Assembly (NCBI RefSeq): GCF_022808675.1
Contig: NZ_JAKZKV010000003.1
Span: 403,700 to 467,699, forward strand
Source of the DNA: Parabacteroides sp. FAFU027
GTDB lineage: Bacteria > Bacteroidota > Bacteroidia > Bacteroidales > UBA7332
DNA length: 64,000 nt
Direction: 5' to 3'
Each line of letters opens with the position of its first letter. Position 1 is the stretch's first letter. The position numbers and the translations under genes are program-made. Positions 1 through 8,734 of the stretch are shown one piece after another. The notes below the pieces were generated by a model, which worked only from the letters and a program-made list of their open reading frames with translations, did not search any database and was not told the DNA's origin.

Positions 1-810
1 TTCACTTCTGCTCTGCAAAATCCGTCTATCCCGAATGTAACCCTCGCAAATGCCGGTACCTATAAGGTCATCGTAACAAATGCGGCTGGTTGCGTGGACT
101 CTATCACGACCAATGTGGTCATCAACGCTTTGCCGACCCCGACTATCGGTAGCAATACCCCGGTTTGCGTTGGTAAGACTTTGAACCTGACTTCCGGTGG
201 TGGCACATCCTATCTATGGAAAGGTCCGAACGGATTCACTTCTGCTCTGCAAAATCCGTCTATCCCGAATGTAACCCTCGCAAATGCCGGTACCTATAAG
301 GTCATCGTAACAAATGCGGCTGGTTGCGTGGACTCTATCACGACCAATGTGGTCATCAACGCTTTGCCGACCCCGACTATCGGTAGCAATACCCCGGTTT
401 GCGTTGGTAAGACTTTGAATCTGACTTCCGGTGGTGGCACATCCTATCAATGGAAAGGTCCGAACGGGTTCACTTCTGCTCTGCAAAATCCGTCTATCCC
501 GAATGTAACCCTCGCAAATGCCGGTACCTATAAGGTCATCGTAACAAATGCGGCCGGTTGCGTGGACTCTATCACTACCAATGTGGTCATCAACGCTTTG
601 CCGACTCCGACTATCGGTAGCAACAGCCCGATTTGCGTTGGAATGACTTTGAACCTGACTTCCGGTGGTGGCACATCCTATCTATGGAAAGGTCCGAACG
701 GATTCACTTCTGCTCTGCAAAATCCGTCTATCCCGAATGTAACACTCGCAAATGCCGGTACCTATAAGGTCATCGTAACAAATGCGGCTGGGTGCGTGGA
801 CTCCATTACG
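1..810 (+). repeat. Tandem 234-bp repeats coding for 78-aa Ig-like modules
   Basis: The string ttcacttctgctctgcaaaa recurs at 1, 235, 469 and 703, an exact period of 234 bp (78 codons). Copies differ at only a few bases, for example Leu or Gln before WKGPNG, and SNSPICVGM instead of SNTPVCVGK in the last copy. The last copy is the most diverged. The array continues off the left edge. Confidence 0.95.
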
Positions 811-2028
811 ACAAAGGTAGATATAGAACCGTTACCTGTATTAGTAACCCACAATCCTTCTGCAGTTTGTTATCCATTTACCGTAGATCTGACCGATCCT
901 GCAGTAACTGACGGTAGCACATTGTACGGTGCAACACTGACCTACTTCTATGAAAATGGAACAACTCCGTTGCTTCATCCGGAAGCAGTATCAGAATCAG
1001 GCATTTACCAAATCAAGGCTACAACACCTTATGGATGTACTGACATGAAACCAGTCTCCGTTACTATCGAAAACTGCTTAACCAGCTACTGTTCTTTGAC
1101 TCAAGGTTTCTACGGTAACCAAAAAGGCAAGTTCTGCGATGGCACTCCGGGTTACACTTTGGTACAGAATCTGTTGAATACACCGATCGTTATCGGTATA
1201 TCTCCAAGATTATTTACTATTGATGCCGGCAATGCAGCTTGTGTAAGATCTATCTTACCAGGTGGAGGCACACCTGCTGTAATTCCGATTGGACCTTGGA
1301 GTTGTGGTAACTTAGGAAGTGTTCCTGGTCCGCTGTTGACCAAACAAGGTAGATTGAACAACATTTTGCTTGCTCAAACAATAACTCTGGCATTGAACTT
1401 AAGGTTAGATCCTAATTTGGGTACAGTCAACATCTACAACCAAAGCTTCTACACCAGAGGTGCTGCCGGATGTTCTTTAGCTTTACCTAATTATCCATTA
1501 GGCGATGCTGTAACCTACACGATTCCGAACGCAGTATGGAGTCATTTCACTCCTCCGTTCACTGTTACAGACATCTTGAAGTTAGCTAGTGATGCCTTAG
1601 GAGGTGCTAATACAGGAGTTTCATTAAGTGCAATCAACAATGCTGTATCTATGTTCAATGAAGCAGCTGACGAATGTCAGTACATCTTCTTCCCACCGGC
1701 AGTAAGATCTGCTACAGCAACATCAGATGCTCCAAGCATTATTCCGACTGAAAGTGGTAATATAACCGTACAGGTTGTACCTAACCCGTTCAAGGCATTT
1801 ACCGAAGTACAGGTAATGTCACCGGTTAATTCCAGTACTGCAAGAGTTGATATCTATGATTTGACCGGACGACTCATTACTTCTTATGTCGGCGACGGCC
1901 TTGAAGCAGGCGTCACTAAGTCATTCATGATCTTAGACTCTGACCTGGCAGCTAACCAATCTATCTTTATCTGTGTAGTTCGTACCGATCAGGGCTCTGT
2001 TTCTAAACGAATCATCAGATTATTCTAA
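1..2028 (+). CDS. Secreted Ig-like repeat protein with T9SS C-terminal sorting domain (5' partial)
   Basis: The reading frame is open from base 1, so the gene starts left of the window; the first ATG at 94 lies inside a repeat and is not a credible start. The N-terminal half is a tandem array of 78-residue Ig-like modules. Each carries CVGKTLNLTSGG, a Y-(L/Q)-WKGPNGF strand and NAGTYKVIVTNAAGC, so each has a conserved Cys pair and a Trp. A divergent Ig-like unit follows, then a unique region of about 300 residues. The last ~85 residues (VVPNPF..., VDIYDLTGRLI..., ending KRIIRLF) match a type IX secretion type A sorting domain. The protein is therefore probably exported by T9SS and cell-surface attached. 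An adhesin or matrix role is inference. Confidence 0.85.
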   Translation, partial: FTSALQNPSIPNVTLANAGTYKVIVTNAAGCVDSITTNVVINALPTPTIGSNTPVCVGKTLNLTSGGGTSYLWKGPNGFTSALQNPSIPNVTLANAGTYKVIVTNAAGCVDSITTNVVINALPTPTIGSNTPVCVGKTLNLTSGGGTSYQWKGPNGFTSALQNPSIPNVTLANAGTYKVIVTNAAGCVDSITTNVVINALPTPTIGSNSPICVGMTLNLTSGGGTSYLWKGPNGFTSALQNPSIPNVTLANAGTYKVIVTNAAGCVDSITTKVDIEPLPVLVTHNPSAVCYPFTVDLTDPAVTDGSTLYGATLTYFYENGTTPLLHPEAVSESGIYQIKATTPYGCTDMKPVSVTIENCLTSYCSLTQGFYGNQKGKFCDGTPGYTLVQNLLNTPIVIGISPRLFTIDAGNAACVRSILPGGGTPAVIPIGPWSCGNLGSVPGPLLTKQGRLNNILLAQTITLALNLRLDPNLGTVNIYNQSFYTRGAAGCSLALPNYPLGDAVTYTIPNAVWSHFTPPFTVTDILKLASDALGGANTGVSLSAINNAVSMFNEAADECQYIFFPPAVRSATATSDAPSIIPTESGNITVQVVPNPFKAFTEVQVMSPVNSSTARVDIYDLTGRLITSYVGDGLEAGVTKSFMILDSDLAANQSIFICVVRTDQGSVSKRIIRLF

Positions 2029-2050
2029 GTATTAGTTCTTTAAACCTTAA

Positions 2051-2088
2051 AAACCTCCATCGGGATTTCCGGTGGAGGTTTCTTTTTA
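2051..2088 (+). terminator. Rho-independent terminator of the Ig-repeat protein gene
   Basis: AAACCTCCATCGG pairs with CCGGTGGAGGTTT (13 bp with one G-T pair) around a GATTT loop. It is followed by TCTTTTTATT, and starts 23 bases after the stop codon. Confidence 0.9.
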
Positions 2089-2522
2089 TTGAATATCCGG
2101 ATATTCACCTAAACCACTAGAAGTAACAAATATTAAAATTCCGCTCATAGCAACCTTTATGCTCCTTCTTGCCTAGTTGCATACGTAAAGATAATCCCCT
2201 GATATTAAAATCACTTTTCATCCAGATTAAATCCATATTTTATTAAATGGGGGTTATATCTGGATTTGATAAGGGTTATATCAGGGTTAAATGTGGGTGG
2301 ATAGGCAAGTTGATAGGAGGATGATCGGATGAAAGCATCTTTGTGAAGGGTATTTCAGTTTGATATCCGGATTAAAAATACCGGAATATTCATTCGGAAT
2401 GACTGAGATAACCGAATTGACTATAGAAAAAGTGAATGCGGGGTGTGCAAAGATAGTATCGGTGATATGAATGGAAAACGACGGTTATCCAGCTTGTCAA
2501 ATAAATCAGTAACAACTCACTA
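2089..2522. other. Non-coding gap with palindrome and nested inverted repeats
   Basis: I see no convincing gene in these 430 bases. They hold a perfect 16-bp palindrome, GAATATCCGGATATTC at 2091-2106. They also hold three nested inverted repeats sharing nearly the same centre: CTTGCCTA 2168-2175 with 2302-2309, CCCTGATAT 2197-2205 with 2278-2286, and ATCCAGAT 2220-2227 with 2258-2265. Together these could fold into one long imperfect hairpin of about 142 nt. The flanking genes converge on this gap. Confidence 0.6.
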
Positions 2523-3311
2523 TTACCGGATTATGATTCCCGTCACCAATCGCCCTGATTTCACCCCCAATCTGCGGGCAGAAAAGAAGCGTTCATGTTC
2601 GGTAAAGGTGCAGATACCGGCAATCTCTATTTGATGCGGTTGCAGTCCGGCTTCCAGCAAATCCTGCTGATTTGCTTTCCAGAGGTCGATATGCTGTTTG
2701 TGGTTACTGGAAAGAATGGTCTGGGCAAATCCGTTCCGGCGGAATTCATCTGCCACATCTGCCCCCACTTCAAAGGCATCGGGACCGATAGAAGGGCCAA
2801 TCGCGGCTACCAAATCCTTCGGATTACAGCCGAATTTCACATTCATCTTACGGACTGTTTTACCGGCAATGCGGGCCACTGTCCCCCGCCATCCGGCATG
2901 AGCCAATCCGGCTACCTTTTTTACAGGATCATAAATCAATACGGGTACACAATCGGCTGTCGTCACCCCAATGCAGATGTCAGTCTGATCAGTGATGAGA
3001 GCATCCACGCCATTGAGTAGTTGAACTTGTTGGTTCTCATTTTGGGAAATGAAATCCCCGTCAATGACACCAATCAGGTCACTGTGAGTTTGGTAAGGAA
3101 TAAAAAGTTTATCGGAAGAAATGCCAATGGCATTGCAAAGGATTGTGCGATTTTGGGCAACGGAATCGGGATTGTCCCCGGAGAAGAGTCCGAGACTAAA
3201 GGAGTCATAGTTTCCGGTACTCACCCCTCCGTGACGCGTGGTCACGAAGTGGGTCAATCCGGTATATTTTTCAAGAGAAGGAAAACGAAGCAGTTCGGGA
3301 CTATGCTTCAT
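2523..3311 (-). CDS. pgeF: Peptidoglycan editing factor / YfiH-family purine nucleoside enzyme
   Basis: A 262-residue protein of the YfiH/PgeF family, formerly called laccase-like or multicopper polyphenol oxidase. Family members act on purine nucleosides and have been linked to peptidoglycan editing. Hallmarks are TTRHGGVS near the N-terminus, [13 protein letters not shown] with [12 protein letters not shown] in the middle (His and Cys metal ligands), [12 protein letters not shown], and the C-terminal [12 protein letters not shown]. The frame extends upstream to 3389, but that stretch only reads the Asp/Glu-rich end of obgE in another frame as a Met-rich string. The start is therefore MKHSPELL at 3311, or the Met just before it. 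It overlaps the obgE stop by 11 bases, implying translational coupling. Confidence 0.9.
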   Translation of the reverse strand: MKHSPELLRFPSLEKYTGLTHFVTTRHGGVSTGNYDSFSLGLFSGDNPDSVAQNRTILCNAIGISSDKLFIPYQTHSDLIGVIDGDFISQNENQQVQLLNGVDALITDQTDICIGVTTADCVPVLIYDPVKKVAGLAHAGWRGTVARIAGKTVRKMNVKFGCNPKDLVAAIGPSIGPDAFEVGADVADEFRRNGFAQTILSSNHKQHIDLWKANQQDLLEAGLQPHQIEIAGICTFTEHERFFSARRLGVKSGRLVTGIIIR

Positions 3312-4434
3312 CATCCCAGTCGAGTTCATCATAGTCTTGTTCAAATTCATCATCGTCATCAAACTCATCCCAATCGGCATCCTCATCATCTAACTCTACT
3401 TCGCGTTTTCTGATTTCAAGATTACGGTGAGTAACTGCTTTAGGAGCTTCAGTATTAAGTTCTTTCCAGACCATGTCTTTCAGCTCCTGGATTCCGGTTC
3501 CGATAACCGATGAAATAAATACAACAGGAATTTCAGGCAAATCTTTTCTCATCTCGGCAATCAGCTCCTCATCAAGCATATCCGATTTGGTAATCGCCAG
3601 CAGACGTTGCTTATCCATCAATTCCGGATTGTAATTCTGCAATTCGCGAAGCAAAATGCGGTACTCTTCGTGAATATCTTTGGCATCAGCAGGCACCATA
3701 AAGAGCAACACAGAGTTACGCTCGATGTGGCGAAGAAAACGTAATCCTAGACCTTTTCCTTCTGAAGCGCCTTCGATAATACCCGGAATATCAGCCATCA
3801 CAAACGATCGGTTGTCACGGTATGAAACGATTCCCAGGTTAGGCACCAGTGTGGTAAAAGCGTAATCCGCAATCTTTGGTTTAGCCGCAGACACAACAGA
3901 TAGCAGTGTGGACTTACCGGCATTCGGGAATCCGACCAAACCAACGTCGGCCAGCAACTTCAATTCCAGAATAACGGCACGTTCGATAGCAGGCTCACCC
4001 GGCTGCGAGAAACGCGGTGTTTGGTTGGTTGCCGTACGGAAGTGCCAGTTACCCTGACCACCGCGACCACCTTTCAGTAAGACTACCTCCTGACCGTCAT
4101 CCATAACGTCACAGATAAACTCACCGGTATCGGCATCGTAAACCACAGTTCCGCATGGCACTTCGATTACTCTATCCTCTCCGTCCTTTCCGGTACAACG
4201 GTCTCCTGCACCCGATTCTCCATGTCCGGCAAACACGTGTCGCTGATATTTCAGGTGAATCAGAGTCCAGTAATTGCGGTTCGCCCGCAAAATCACGTGA
4301 CCGCCACGACCGCCATCACCGCCATCGGGGCCACCCTTGGCTACGAATTTCTCACGGTGCAGGTGGGTAGAGCCTCTTCCTCCTTTTCCTGAACGACAAT
4401 AGATTTTTACGTAATCGACAAAATTTGAATCCAT
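3301..4434 (-). CDS. obgE: GTPase ObgE/CgtA
   Basis: A 377-residue Obg-family GTPase involved in 50S subunit maturation and stress control. The N-terminal Obg domain is glycine-rich ([31 protein letters not shown]). The G domain follows with [11 protein letters not shown] (P-loop), [16 protein letters not shown] (switch II) and TKSD (G4). The last ~35 residues are a run of Asp and Glu, as in other Bacteroidales Obg proteins. The start [13 protein letters not shown] at 4434 fits family N-termini better than the upstream in-frame ATG at 4479. It lies downstream of adk and upstream of the overlapping pgeF. Confidence 0.96.
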   Translation of the reverse strand: MDSNFVDYVKIYCRSGKGGRGSTHLHREKFVAKGGPDGGDGGRGGHVILRANRNYWTLIHLKYQRHVFAGHGESGAGDRCTGKDGEDRVIEVPCGTVVYDADTGEFICDVMDDGQEVVLLKGGRGGQGNWHFRTATNQTPRFSQPGEPAIERAVILELKLLADVGLVGFPNAGKSTLLSVVSAAKPKIADYAFTTLVPNLGIVSYRDNRSFVMADIPGIIEGASEGKGLGLRFLRHIERNSVLLFMVPADAKDIHEEYRILLRELQNYNPELMDKQRLLAITKSDMLDEELIAEMRKDLPEIPVVFISSVIGTGIQELKDMVWKELNTEAPKAVTHRNLEIRKREVELDDEDADWDEFDDDDEFEQDYDELDWDDEA

Positions 4435-4479
4435 GTTTACTGTGTTACGAGTGATATTAAAGCGGCTTTCTATAGTCAA

Positions 4480-4743
4480 TCAAATTTAAGATTATCTATA
4501 TCCCCGCCCCTATCCCGATAGCTATCGGGACCCCTAAAGGGGACTTTGATTAGTGGTATCCCGGAATTAATTTGCACTTACCAACATCCCCTTTAGGGGC
4601 TTGGGGCAATTAAAACGTACAACATGCAACATTTTGAGTTGACTATTACCTATTAAGATACCCTCTTTGAAAAAATCAGGAAGCAATATCGCACGTTGAA
4701 ACAACTTGTTCAGTCGCGTTATTGCTTCCCGACAAAAGAAATA
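4480..4743. repeat. REP-like palindromic cluster between adk and obgE
   Basis: A perfect 18-bp palindrome with core CCCGATAGCTATCGGG lies at 4513-4530. It is followed at once by CCCCTAAAGGGG (4531-4542), whose inverted copy TCCCCTTTAGGGG lies at 4587-4599. The layout resembles REP-type intergenic palindromic repeats. No gene is visible here. Confidence 0.6.
4671..4729 (-). terminator. Probable adk terminator
   Basis: Read on the minus strand, GGAAGCAATA pairs with TATTGCTTCC (10 bp) across a structured loop and is followed by TGATTTTTTC. It begins 15 bases past the adk stop. Confidence 0.7.
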
Positions 4744-5313
4744 TTAGATAGCTTCAATCACGTCAGAGATACGACCGAAGATATCGTCGATTGATCCCAT
4801 TCCGTGGATGCCTTTGTATTTGCCTTCTTCTTTGTAGTGGTTGATCAGCGGAGAAGTCTGGTTGTTGTAAACGTCCAGACGGCTTTTGATTGTTTCGAAG
4901 TTATCGTCAGAACGACCTGAGATTTGTCCGCGTTTCAACAGACGATCGATCAGCTCTGCTTCCTCAACTTCCAATGCAACAACTGCAGAAACATCCGTTC
5001 CGCGAGCGTTCAACATCTCTTTCAATGCAACTGCCTGTGGCAATGTGCGTGGGAATCCGTCGAAGATAACACCTTTAGAATCTTTGTTGCTGTCCAATAC
5101 ACCGGCCAACATATCGATAATCAAAGCATCCGGCACGAGTTGACCTTTTGAGATATAGCCTTCTGCTGTTTTACCCAGTTCGGTTTGATTTTTGATTTCA
5201 GCTCTTAAAACATCTCCGGTTGAGATGTGGAACAAACTGTACTTCTCTTTCAACAAGTCACTCTGAGTACCTTTACCAGAACCCGGAGCTCCAAAAATTA
5301 CAATATTCAACAT
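4744..5313 (-). CDS. adk: Adenylate kinase
   Basis: A 189-residue adenylate kinase (ATP + AMP = 2 ADP). The P-loop is GAPGSGKGT at residues 8-16, with HISTGDVLRAEI for AMP binding, FDGFPRTLPQA, and SGRSDDNFETIKSRL after a short LID. There are no LID cysteines, so this is the short, zinc-free form, shorter than the ~214-residue long-LID type. In many bacteria adk sits next to secY. Here it lies with hpt and obgE, while secY at 36991-38325 is followed by map. Confidence 0.97.
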   Translation of the reverse strand: MLNIVIFGAPGSGKGTQSDLLKEKYSLFHISTGDVLRAEIKNQTELGKTAEGYISKGQLVPDALIIDMLAGVLDSNKDSKGVIFDGFPRTLPQAVALKEMLNARGTDVSAVVALEVEEAELIDRLLKRGQISGRSDDNFETIKSRLDVYNNQTSPLINHYKEEGKYKGIHGMGSIDDIFGRISDVIEAI

Positions 5314-5324
5314 TTCGAGTTATA

Positions 5325-5858
5325 TTAACAAATTACATAAATGTCATTCAGATTGCGGCCAAATCCATCGTAATCAAGCCCGTAGCCTACGATAAAATCG
5401 TTGGGAATTTTAAAAGCCACATAATCGAGCGTCAAAGGGACTTTTACCGATTCCGGTTTATGTAGTAGAATCGCAGTCCGCAACGAAGCCGGTTTTCGAG
5501 ATTGCAAATCCTTTAGCAGTAACGAGAGCGTGTGTCCCGTATCCACAATATCTTCAACCAGAATCACGTCACGGTTTGCAATCTCTTCGGTCAGGCCGAG
5601 CAACTCTTTTACTTCACCGGTCGATTGCGTTCCTTCGTAGGATTTTACCCGTACAAATGAAATCTCGCATTCGATGGTCAGGCGCTTCATCAAGTCAGCT
5701 GCAAACATAAAAGCACCGTTGAGCACGCAAAGCAACAGTGGCTTTTTACCGGCATAGTCGCGATTGATCGTCTCAGCCAGTTCTGCAATACGGCTTTGTA
5801 TCTTTTCACTGCTTAGATAAGTCGTGAAGGTTTTGTCTTTGACCTGAATAGTGCTCAT
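5325..5858 (-). CDS. hpt: Hypoxanthine phosphoribosyltransferase
   Basis: A 177-residue purine salvage enzyme that makes IMP/GMP from hypoxanthine/guanine and PRPP. The PRPP-binding loop is VILVEDIVDTGHTLS, in the middle of the protein, followed by LLHKPES and FKIPNDFIVGYGLDYDGFGRNL near the C-terminus. It is 11 bases upstream of adk and almost certainly co-transcribed with it, which groups two purine nucleotide enzymes. Confidence 0.96.
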   Translation of the reverse strand: MSTIQVKDKTFTTYLSSEKIQSRIAELAETINRDYAGKKPLLLCVLNGAFMFAADLMKRLTIECEISFVRVKSYEGTQSTGEVKELLGLTEEIANRDVILVEDIVDTGHTLSLLLKDLQSRKPASLRTAILLHKPESVKVPLTLDYVAFKIPNDFIVGYGLDYDGFGRNLNDIYVIC

Positions 5859-5929
5859 AACCGACTGTTAACTAATACCGAATTGGTGCTCAGAGGCTCA
5901 ACACCCCTCTCCTTTTGAATTTTAGGCTG

Positions 5930-5937
5930 CAAAAATA
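5930..5937 (-). promoter_or_regulatory. Candidate -7 box for hpt-adk
   Basis: The minus strand reads TATTTTTG, an exact match to the Bacteroidetes TAnnTTTG element, about 70 bases upstream of the hpt start. No good -33 TTTG lies at the usual 19-21 bp spacing. Confidence 0.45.
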
Positions 5938-6054
5938 CACATTTATATCCACAAATCAGGCACATACGGCCCGTTTACATCTAATTTAAGTATGGACAAT
6001 TGCTGATTTTCAGGAAAAACAGACTCCGGCTTATCCAAGCGCAGTATGTTTTTG

Positions 6055-6062
6055 TAAATTTG
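6055..6062 (+). promoter_or_regulatory. Candidate -7 box for nnr
   Basis: TAAATTTG matches TAnnTTTG exactly and points toward nnr, giving a leader of roughly 135 nt. The -33 region is weak. Confidence 0.4.
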
Positions 6063-6203
6063 CGTTCCGAATGATCACATTCAACAATTATCAATTACTA
6101 ACTTCTTGAAATTTGAAACGAGCATGCACTTACGTCCACAAAAGAGAATGACAGTATATGCGAGTTTCATGATGTAAACAAAATAAAAAATCATTATTGA
6201 CAT

Positions 6204-7721
6204 ATGAAATTCTTTTCAACCAATATTATTCGTCAACTCGACCAATACACCATCGAACACGAACCCATTTCATCCCTTGACCTGATGGAACGTGCAGCTC
6301 AAGCGCTTTTCCATGAATTCACCACCCGTTTTTCCAGGGATAAGGAGGTCTTTATCTTTGCCGGACAGGGAAATAACGGGGGCGATGCGATGGCATTAGC
6401 CCGCTTGCTGCTTCATGCAGGCTATGAAGTGGTAACCTATCTGTTCAATCCGGCCAGCACAAACAAAGCGCTGACTCCGGAATGTGAAGCCAACCGGGAC
6501 CTCCTCTTCGCTGAATTCCCGGAGACCATTTACGAAATCCGCAGCGAATTTGAAAAACCGGTAATCACAGACAACAGCATTCTCGTGGACGGACTATTCG
6601 GTTCGGGACTGAATCGTCCGCTGGAAGGTGGATTTGCGGCTGTCGTCAACTTTATCAACAACTCAAAAGGTTACGTAGTCTCGATCGATATTCCTTCCGG
6701 AATGGCCGGTGAGGAGAATATCCAGGCTGATGAGCCGGTTATTGTAAAAGCAAACCTCACACTGAGCCTTCAGTTTCCCAAACTGGCCTTTTTCCTGAGT
6801 GAAAATCAGGCTTATGTAGGTGAATGGAAAGTGCTTGACATCCAGCTTCATCCCGAAGCCATTGAGCAAACGCCAAGTAACCTCTTCTTTCAGGAGCTCG
6901 AAGATGTAAAACCGTTGTTGAAAAAACGGGAGAAATTCGCCCATAAGGGAAGATACGGACATGTACTTCTGGTATCGGGTCGTTACGGTATGGCCGGTGC
7001 AGCCGTTCTGGCAGCGAAAGCGGCATTACGTTCAGGTGCCGGATTGTTGACTGTACAAAGCGCCGCCCACAACTGCCCGGTATTGCAAACGGCTGTCCCC
7101 GAAGCTATTTTCCTCGCAGATAAATCGAATGAACTGGTTACCGAAGTTTCCATCCCGGATAATTTCGATGTGGTAGCTGTCGGACCGGGCATTTCTACCC
7201 GCAGTGACGTCTCACTGATGTTGCGCAAACTGCTCAGCGAGTGCCAGAAACCGATGGTTATCGATGCCGATGCCCTCAACATCATTGCCAACCAGAAAGA
7301 GTTATTGCAGCAAATTCCGGCAAACAGCATCCTCACGCCTCACGTGAAGGAGTTTGAACGTATCTTCGGCCAAAGTAAATATTCTTACGACCGCATTGCC
7401 AAAGCCCAAAATGCTGCCCGTCAAATGAATGTGACTATCATTCTCAAAGGAGCTTACACGCTTATTGCGACTCCTGACCGCAACCTGATTTTCAACAGCA
7501 CCGGTAATCCGGGCATGGCAACGGCAGGTTCGGGAGATGTACTTACCGGCATCCTTACCGCTTTGCTCGCTCAAGGCTACAAAGCCGAAGAGGCTGCCCG
7601 CCTGGGTGTTTACCTGCATGGCCTGGCCGGTGACCTGGCATTAGACGAACAGTCGGAAGAGTCATTGATTGCCGGAGATATCATTGCTGCGCTGGGCAGA
7701 GCTTTTAAGACGTTGAAATAA
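6204..7721 (+). CDS. nnr: Bifunctional NAD(P)H-hydrate epimerase / ADP-dependent dehydratase
   Basis: A 505-residue fusion that repairs hydrated NADH/NADPH. Residues ~1-215 are the YjeF_N epimerase domain (FAGQGNNGGDAMALARLL, VDGLFGSGLNRPL, SIDIPSGM). Residues ~225-500 are the ribokinase-like dehydratase (GHVLLVSGRYGMAGAAVLAAKAALRSG in part, DADALN, LTPHVKEFER, and near the end NPGMATAGSGDVLTGILTAL). The length matches the usual bacterial fusion. It is a monocistronic housekeeping gene with a terminator directly after it. Confidence 0.96.
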   Translation: MKFFSTNIIRQLDQYTIEHEPISSLDLMERAAQALFHEFTTRFSRDKEVFIFAGQGNNGGDAMALARLLLHAGYEVVTYLFNPASTNKALTPECEANRDLLFAEFPETIYEIRSEFEKPVITDNSILVDGLFGSGLNRPLEGGFAAVVNFINNSKGYVVSIDIPSGMAGEENIQADEPVIVKANLTLSLQFPKLAFFLSENQAYVGEWKVLDIQLHPEAIEQTPSNLFFQELEDVKPLLKKREKFAHKGRYGHVLLVSGRYGMAGAAVLAAKAALRSGAGLLTVQSAAHNCPVLQTAVPEAIFLADKSNELVTEVSIPDNFDVVAVGPGISTRSDVSLMLRKLLSECQKPMVIDADALNIIANQKELLQQIPANSILTPHVKEFERIFGQSKYSYDRIAKAQNAARQMNVTIILKGAYTLIATPDRNLIFNSTGNPGMATAGSGDVLTGILTALLAQGYKAEEAARLGVYLHGLAGDLALDEQSEESLIAGDIIAALGRAFKTLK

Positions 7722-7742
7722 ATCCATTATAACGATATTACT

Positions 7743-7773
7743 CCCCGGTAAATTCACTTTGCCGGGGATTTTT
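7743..7773 (+). terminator. Terminator after nnr
   Basis: CCCCGGTAAA pairs with TTTGCCGGGG (one G-T pair), followed by ATTTTTC, 22 bases past the nnr stop. Confidence 0.85.
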
Positions 7774-7872
7774 CATCTCCTACATTCCCGTCAAAAGGCA
7801 AAAAATATTAGCTACATTTTTGTAGAAACAAAACCGCCCCACGCACCTACCTACTGATTATCAACCTATTTA

Positions 7873-7894
7873 TATTTTTGGCACTGCATTTGTA
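7873..7894 (+). promoter_or_regulatory. Possible sigma-54-type promoter overlapping a TAnnTTTG box
   Basis: TTGGCAC at 7878-7884 is a perfect sigma-54 -24 half. After 5 bases comes TTGTA at 7890-7894, one base off the TTGCA -12 half but at correct spacing. TATTTTTG at 7873-7880, a housekeeping -7 match, overlaps it. Either would start transcription shortly before the NifX-like gene at 7941. Confidence 0.4.
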
Positions 7895-7940
7895 ATAGTT
7901 GAAATAACGAAAATACGTTCAACTCAAAAATCAGCAGGTT

Positions 7941-8339
7941 ATGAAAATCATGATTCCGGTGGTTGACAATTCAGCCCACAAACTGACCATCGCCGATGGC
8001 TTTAACACCTCAAGTCACGTTTGCCTTTATGACATTGAGAAAAATCATCTCGACTGGATGGAAGCCAGTCAGGTTATCCGACTGACCGGCAATATTGCAA
8101 AAGAATTTGCAAATCAGGACATCTGCGGTGTGATTACCAACCATATCAAGTTTATGGCTCTCGGGCTGTTCAACGACAATGGCCTGAAGGTTTACAAATC
8201 CAGGGGAACCGAACTGGAGCGCAACCTCGACCTGTTCCGCAACCGTAAACTGGAACCGTTTACCATCCACGACGCACTGACAGACAGCGGTTGTGGCACA
8301 TCCTGTAACAGTTGCTCGTCTACCGCTTGCAAAAACTAA
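7941..8339 (+). CDS. NifX/NifB-type iron-molybdenum cofactor-binding domain protein
   Basis: A 132-residue protein with the compact ribonuclease H-like fold of the dinitrogenase iron-molybdenum cofactor family (MKIMIPVVDN..., VCLYDIE, DICGVITNHIKFMALGLFNDNGLKVYK in part). Such domains bind metal clusters or precursors, and many members have no link to nitrogenase. The tail carries four Cys at 118, 122, 125 and 130 (CGTSCNSCSSTAC), a probable Fe-S or metal site. It is followed 24 bases later by a Nif11-like gene. The ligand is unknown. Confidence 0.8.
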   Translation: MKIMIPVVDNSAHKLTIADGFNTSSHVCLYDIEKNHLDWMEASQVIRLTGNIAKEFANQDICGVITNHIKFMALGLFNDNGLKVYKSRGTELERNLDLFRNRKLEPFTIHDALTDSGCGTSCNSCSSTACKN

Positions 8340-8363
8340 CACTCATCTCAACTCTGAATCATT

Positions 8364-8609
8364 ATGGCACTCAATAACGCAATCCTTTTTATCCGGAACA
8401 TTACCGGTGATGCCGATTTCCGCAAAACCTGTTTTTCCTGTAAAAACAAGAAAGAACTACACGAATTGCTGGATAGAAGCGACATGTCATTTACCCCGGA
8501 TGAGTTTTCGGCAGCTTTCGATATGGTCCATGTCAAATGCCAGACAACGGATGAAGTGGACCTGATCAAACAGGCTGAAGCGATTTACCACCTCTTTCCT
8601 CAAGGTTAA
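8364..8609 (+). CDS. Small Nif11-like domain protein
   Basis: An 81-residue protein whose pattern of short helices (NNAILFIRNITGDADFRKT..., KKELHELL, MSFTPDEFSAAF) resembles the Nif11 domain, found beside nitrogen-fixation genes and in RiPP leader peptides. It has Cys at 23, 26 and 59. It has no double-Gly leader cleavage site and no cysteine-rich core at its end, so a RiPP precursor is unlikely. Gene order and spacing suggest an operon with the NifX-like gene. The Nif11 assignment rests on motif resemblance only. Confidence 0.65.
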   Translation: MALNNAILFIRNITGDADFRKTCFSCKNKKELHELLDRSDMSFTPDEFSAAFDMVHVKCQTTDEVDLIKQAEAIYHLFPQG

Positions 8610-8665
8610 AGAGTACAGGTAAGTGCATTTTCCCACATTCTTGTCGGTTTCAGAAATTTAATTGT

Positions 8666-8673
8666 TAATTTTG
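8666..8673 (+). promoter_or_regulatory. Candidate promoter of the DUF4831 gene
   Basis: TAATTTTG matches TAnnTTTG, with CTTG 22 bases upstream (8640-8643). It is placed 62 bases before the start codon. Confidence 0.45.
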
Positions 8674-8734
8674 AAGTCCGGTTTTCAGGGTAATCCAGTT
8701 ACGATTATCCGGTTATTTCTAAAAATGCACTTCA

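Noticed and set aside
2443-2634. Short plus-strand ORF of 63 codons
   Set aside because: It overlaps the end of pgeF on the other strand, has no recognisable composition or motif, and no promoter.
3312-3389. N-terminal extension of PgeF
   Set aside because: It reads the acidic obgE tail in another frame as a Met/Asn-rich string; the family starts near MKHSPELL.
4435-4479. Upstream ATG of obgE
   Set aside because: The added 15 residues are not part of the Obg domain, which begins at MDSNFVDYV.
8364-8609. RiPP precursor with a Nif11 leader
   Set aside because: No double-Gly cleavage site, no core peptide, and no modification enzyme nearby.
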